DNA of 7,106 bases from Acidicaldus organivorans (GTDB taxonomy: Bacteria; Pseudomonadota; Alphaproteobacteria; Acetobacterales; Acetobacteraceae), in contig KN173997.1 of the NCBI GenBank assembly GCA_000759655.1, positions 2,719-9,824 of the forward strand, written 5' to 3'. Shown in pieces: positions 6,399 through 7,106 of the stretch. The notes under the pieces were generated by a model, which ran no database searches, had not been told where the DNA came from, and saw only the letters and a program-made list of their open reading frames with translations. A program made the translations under genes and the position numbers. Position 1 is the stretch's first letter. Each line of letters begins with the position of its first letter.

Positions 6399-6451
6399 CG
6401 ACGCACCCCTCCCCTCTTCTGCATCCGTCCCAGCGCGAACCGGGCGGGAGG

Positions 6452-6480
6452 AGGCTAGCCGAATACCCCCTCTCCTTCAA
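6452..6480 (-). promoter_or_regulatory. Weak sigma-70-like promoter candidate for the fusion methyltransferase
   Basis: On the minus strand TTGAAG (6480-6475) and TAGCCT (6457-6452) are separated by exactly 17 bases and lie about 50 bases before the methyltransferase start. The -35 box matches consensus at four of six positions and the -10 at only three, so this could be chance in GC-rich DNA. Confidence 0.25.
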
Positions 6481-6572
6481 CGATTTCCGAGGAAGACCAC
6501 GCCCCCCCGGGGGCGGGCGGATGGGCAAAGGCATAGGCGGTGGGGAAAGGCTCGAGGAACGGTCCTTTCACC

Positions 6573-6943
6573 TCATCGCGGCGGAAGGATCTCGAGCACC
6601 GTCTCGGGCGGGCGGCAGAGGCGCACCCCAAGGGGGTCACCACGATCGGGCGGTTGATGAGGATGGGATGACGCTCCATCGCCTCGATCAGCGCCTCGTC
6701 GGAGAGGGCGGGATCATCGAGGCCGAGCGCGGCATAGGGCGTCCCTTTCTGGCGAAGGATCGCCCGCGCGGGGACACCTATGCGGCGGACGAGCGCGCCG
6801 AGTTCCTCGCGCGAAGGCGGGGTTTTGAGATATTCGATCACCCGCGGCTCATATCCGCGGTCGCGGATCAGGCCGAGCACTTTGCGCGAAGTGCCGCAGG
6901 CGGGATTGTGGTAGATCACAATCTCCTCGGACATCGCGGTCAT
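6573..6943 (-). pseudogene. arsC: Arsenate reductase (E. coli ArsC type), frameshifted near its end
   Basis: ArsC of this type reduces arsenate to arsenite with glutaredoxin and glutathione in the cytosol. Counting from the ATG at 6934, the active-site motif HNPACGTSR places catalytic Cys13 (Cys12 in plasmid R773 ArsC), and Arg61 and Arg95 match R773 Arg60 and Arg94. The frame matches up to PIVVTPLG (residue 103). There the minus-strand G run has four bases (plus-strand C 6626-6629); one more G would continue with VRLCRPPETVLEILPPR and a stop at 6573, giving 120 residues and restoring Arg108 (R773 Arg107). As written, the frame runs on to 6455 with unrelated residues, losing that Arg. Starts at 6943 and 6934 are both possible: AGGAGG stands 4 bases before the first, and GGGGAG 9 bases before the second. 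No arsR or arsB is visible. A sequencing slip or real inactivation could both explain this. Confidence 0.85.
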
Positions 6944-7106
6944 CTCCCCTCCTCGACGCCTCCCCCCTTTTTCCCCCTCGCGCCAGAGCCCGCGCCTCAC
7001 CTCGCTCACCCGGCCTTGCAAGTCAAGACGGATGACCCAAGATCCGCGATGGAGAGATTCCGTGGTTGAAAAAAGCTTTGCTTTTTTAATAAGATGAGTG
7101 TTATCG
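6944..7106. other. Intergenic region upstream of arsC, turning AT-rich at the window edge
   Basis: No gene is supported. On the minus strand TTGACT (7026-7021) resembles a -35 box at five of six positions, but the sequence 17 bases on (GAGGTG) is a poor -10, so no promoter is called. From about 7066 to the end composition switches to strongly AT-rich, with the A6/T6 inverted repeat listed separately. Confidence 0.35.
7069..7087. terminator. A6-GC / GC-T6 inverted repeat, possible terminator
   Basis: AAAAAAGC (7069-7076), a TTT loop, and GCTTTTTT (7080-7087) form a perfect 8-base-pair stem that ends in a T-run on either strand. Only two GC pairs close the loop, so the hairpin is weak for a standard intrinsic terminator. 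It could end a plus-strand gene or a gene beyond the window reading leftwards. Confidence 0.35.

Noticed and set aside
6500..6515. C-run/G-run palindrome downstream of arsC as a terminator
   Set aside because: The loop is only two bases and there is no T-run on either side.

Overview
The window is GC-rich (about two thirds G+C in most stretches, with strong G/C preference at third codon positions) and looks like an alphaproteobacterial chromosome, possibly Rhodospirillales/Acetobacterales. That placement rests on composition and gene content only, because there is no rRNA or other marker gene. No tRNA, rRNA, CRISPR array, transposase or integrase is visible.

Left part, plus strand (1-2644): a PAS-like/GGDEF/EAL protein (155-1906) with every key residue of both c-di-GMP domains present, then a 285-base leader with several short hairpins, then a stand-alone BLUF blue-light receptor (2192-2644) with all its flavin-pocket residues. 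The pairing suggests light control of c-di-GMP metabolism by two separate proteins. The adjacency is seen; the functional link is inferred.

Middle part, minus strand (2815-4308): a small Gly/Tyr/Gln/Pro-rich lipoprotein, a decayed and frameshifted second copy of it just upstream that no standard ORF call would show, and a beta-class carbonic anhydrase. The anhydrase resembles Mycobacterium tuberculosis Rv1284 but has Trp in place of the Arg of the catalytic Asp-Arg dyad, and carries about 50 extra residues.

Right part, minus strand (4509-6943): an AT-rich FkbM-type methyltransferase gene split by a one-base insertion in a C5 run, a DUF4214-like plus class I methyltransferase fusion, and an E. 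coli-type arsenate reductase gene (arsC) split by a one-base deletion in a G run. The two methyltransferases probably decorate a surface polysaccharide or glycan. The AT-rich FkbM gene looks horizontally acquired.

The strongest leads are the BLUF/GGDEF-EAL pair, the Trp-substituted carbonic anhydrase, the hidden lipoprotein remnant, and the cluster of frameshifts. The frameshifts could be real gene decay, slippage-based variation or sequencing error; the sequence alone cannot say which.
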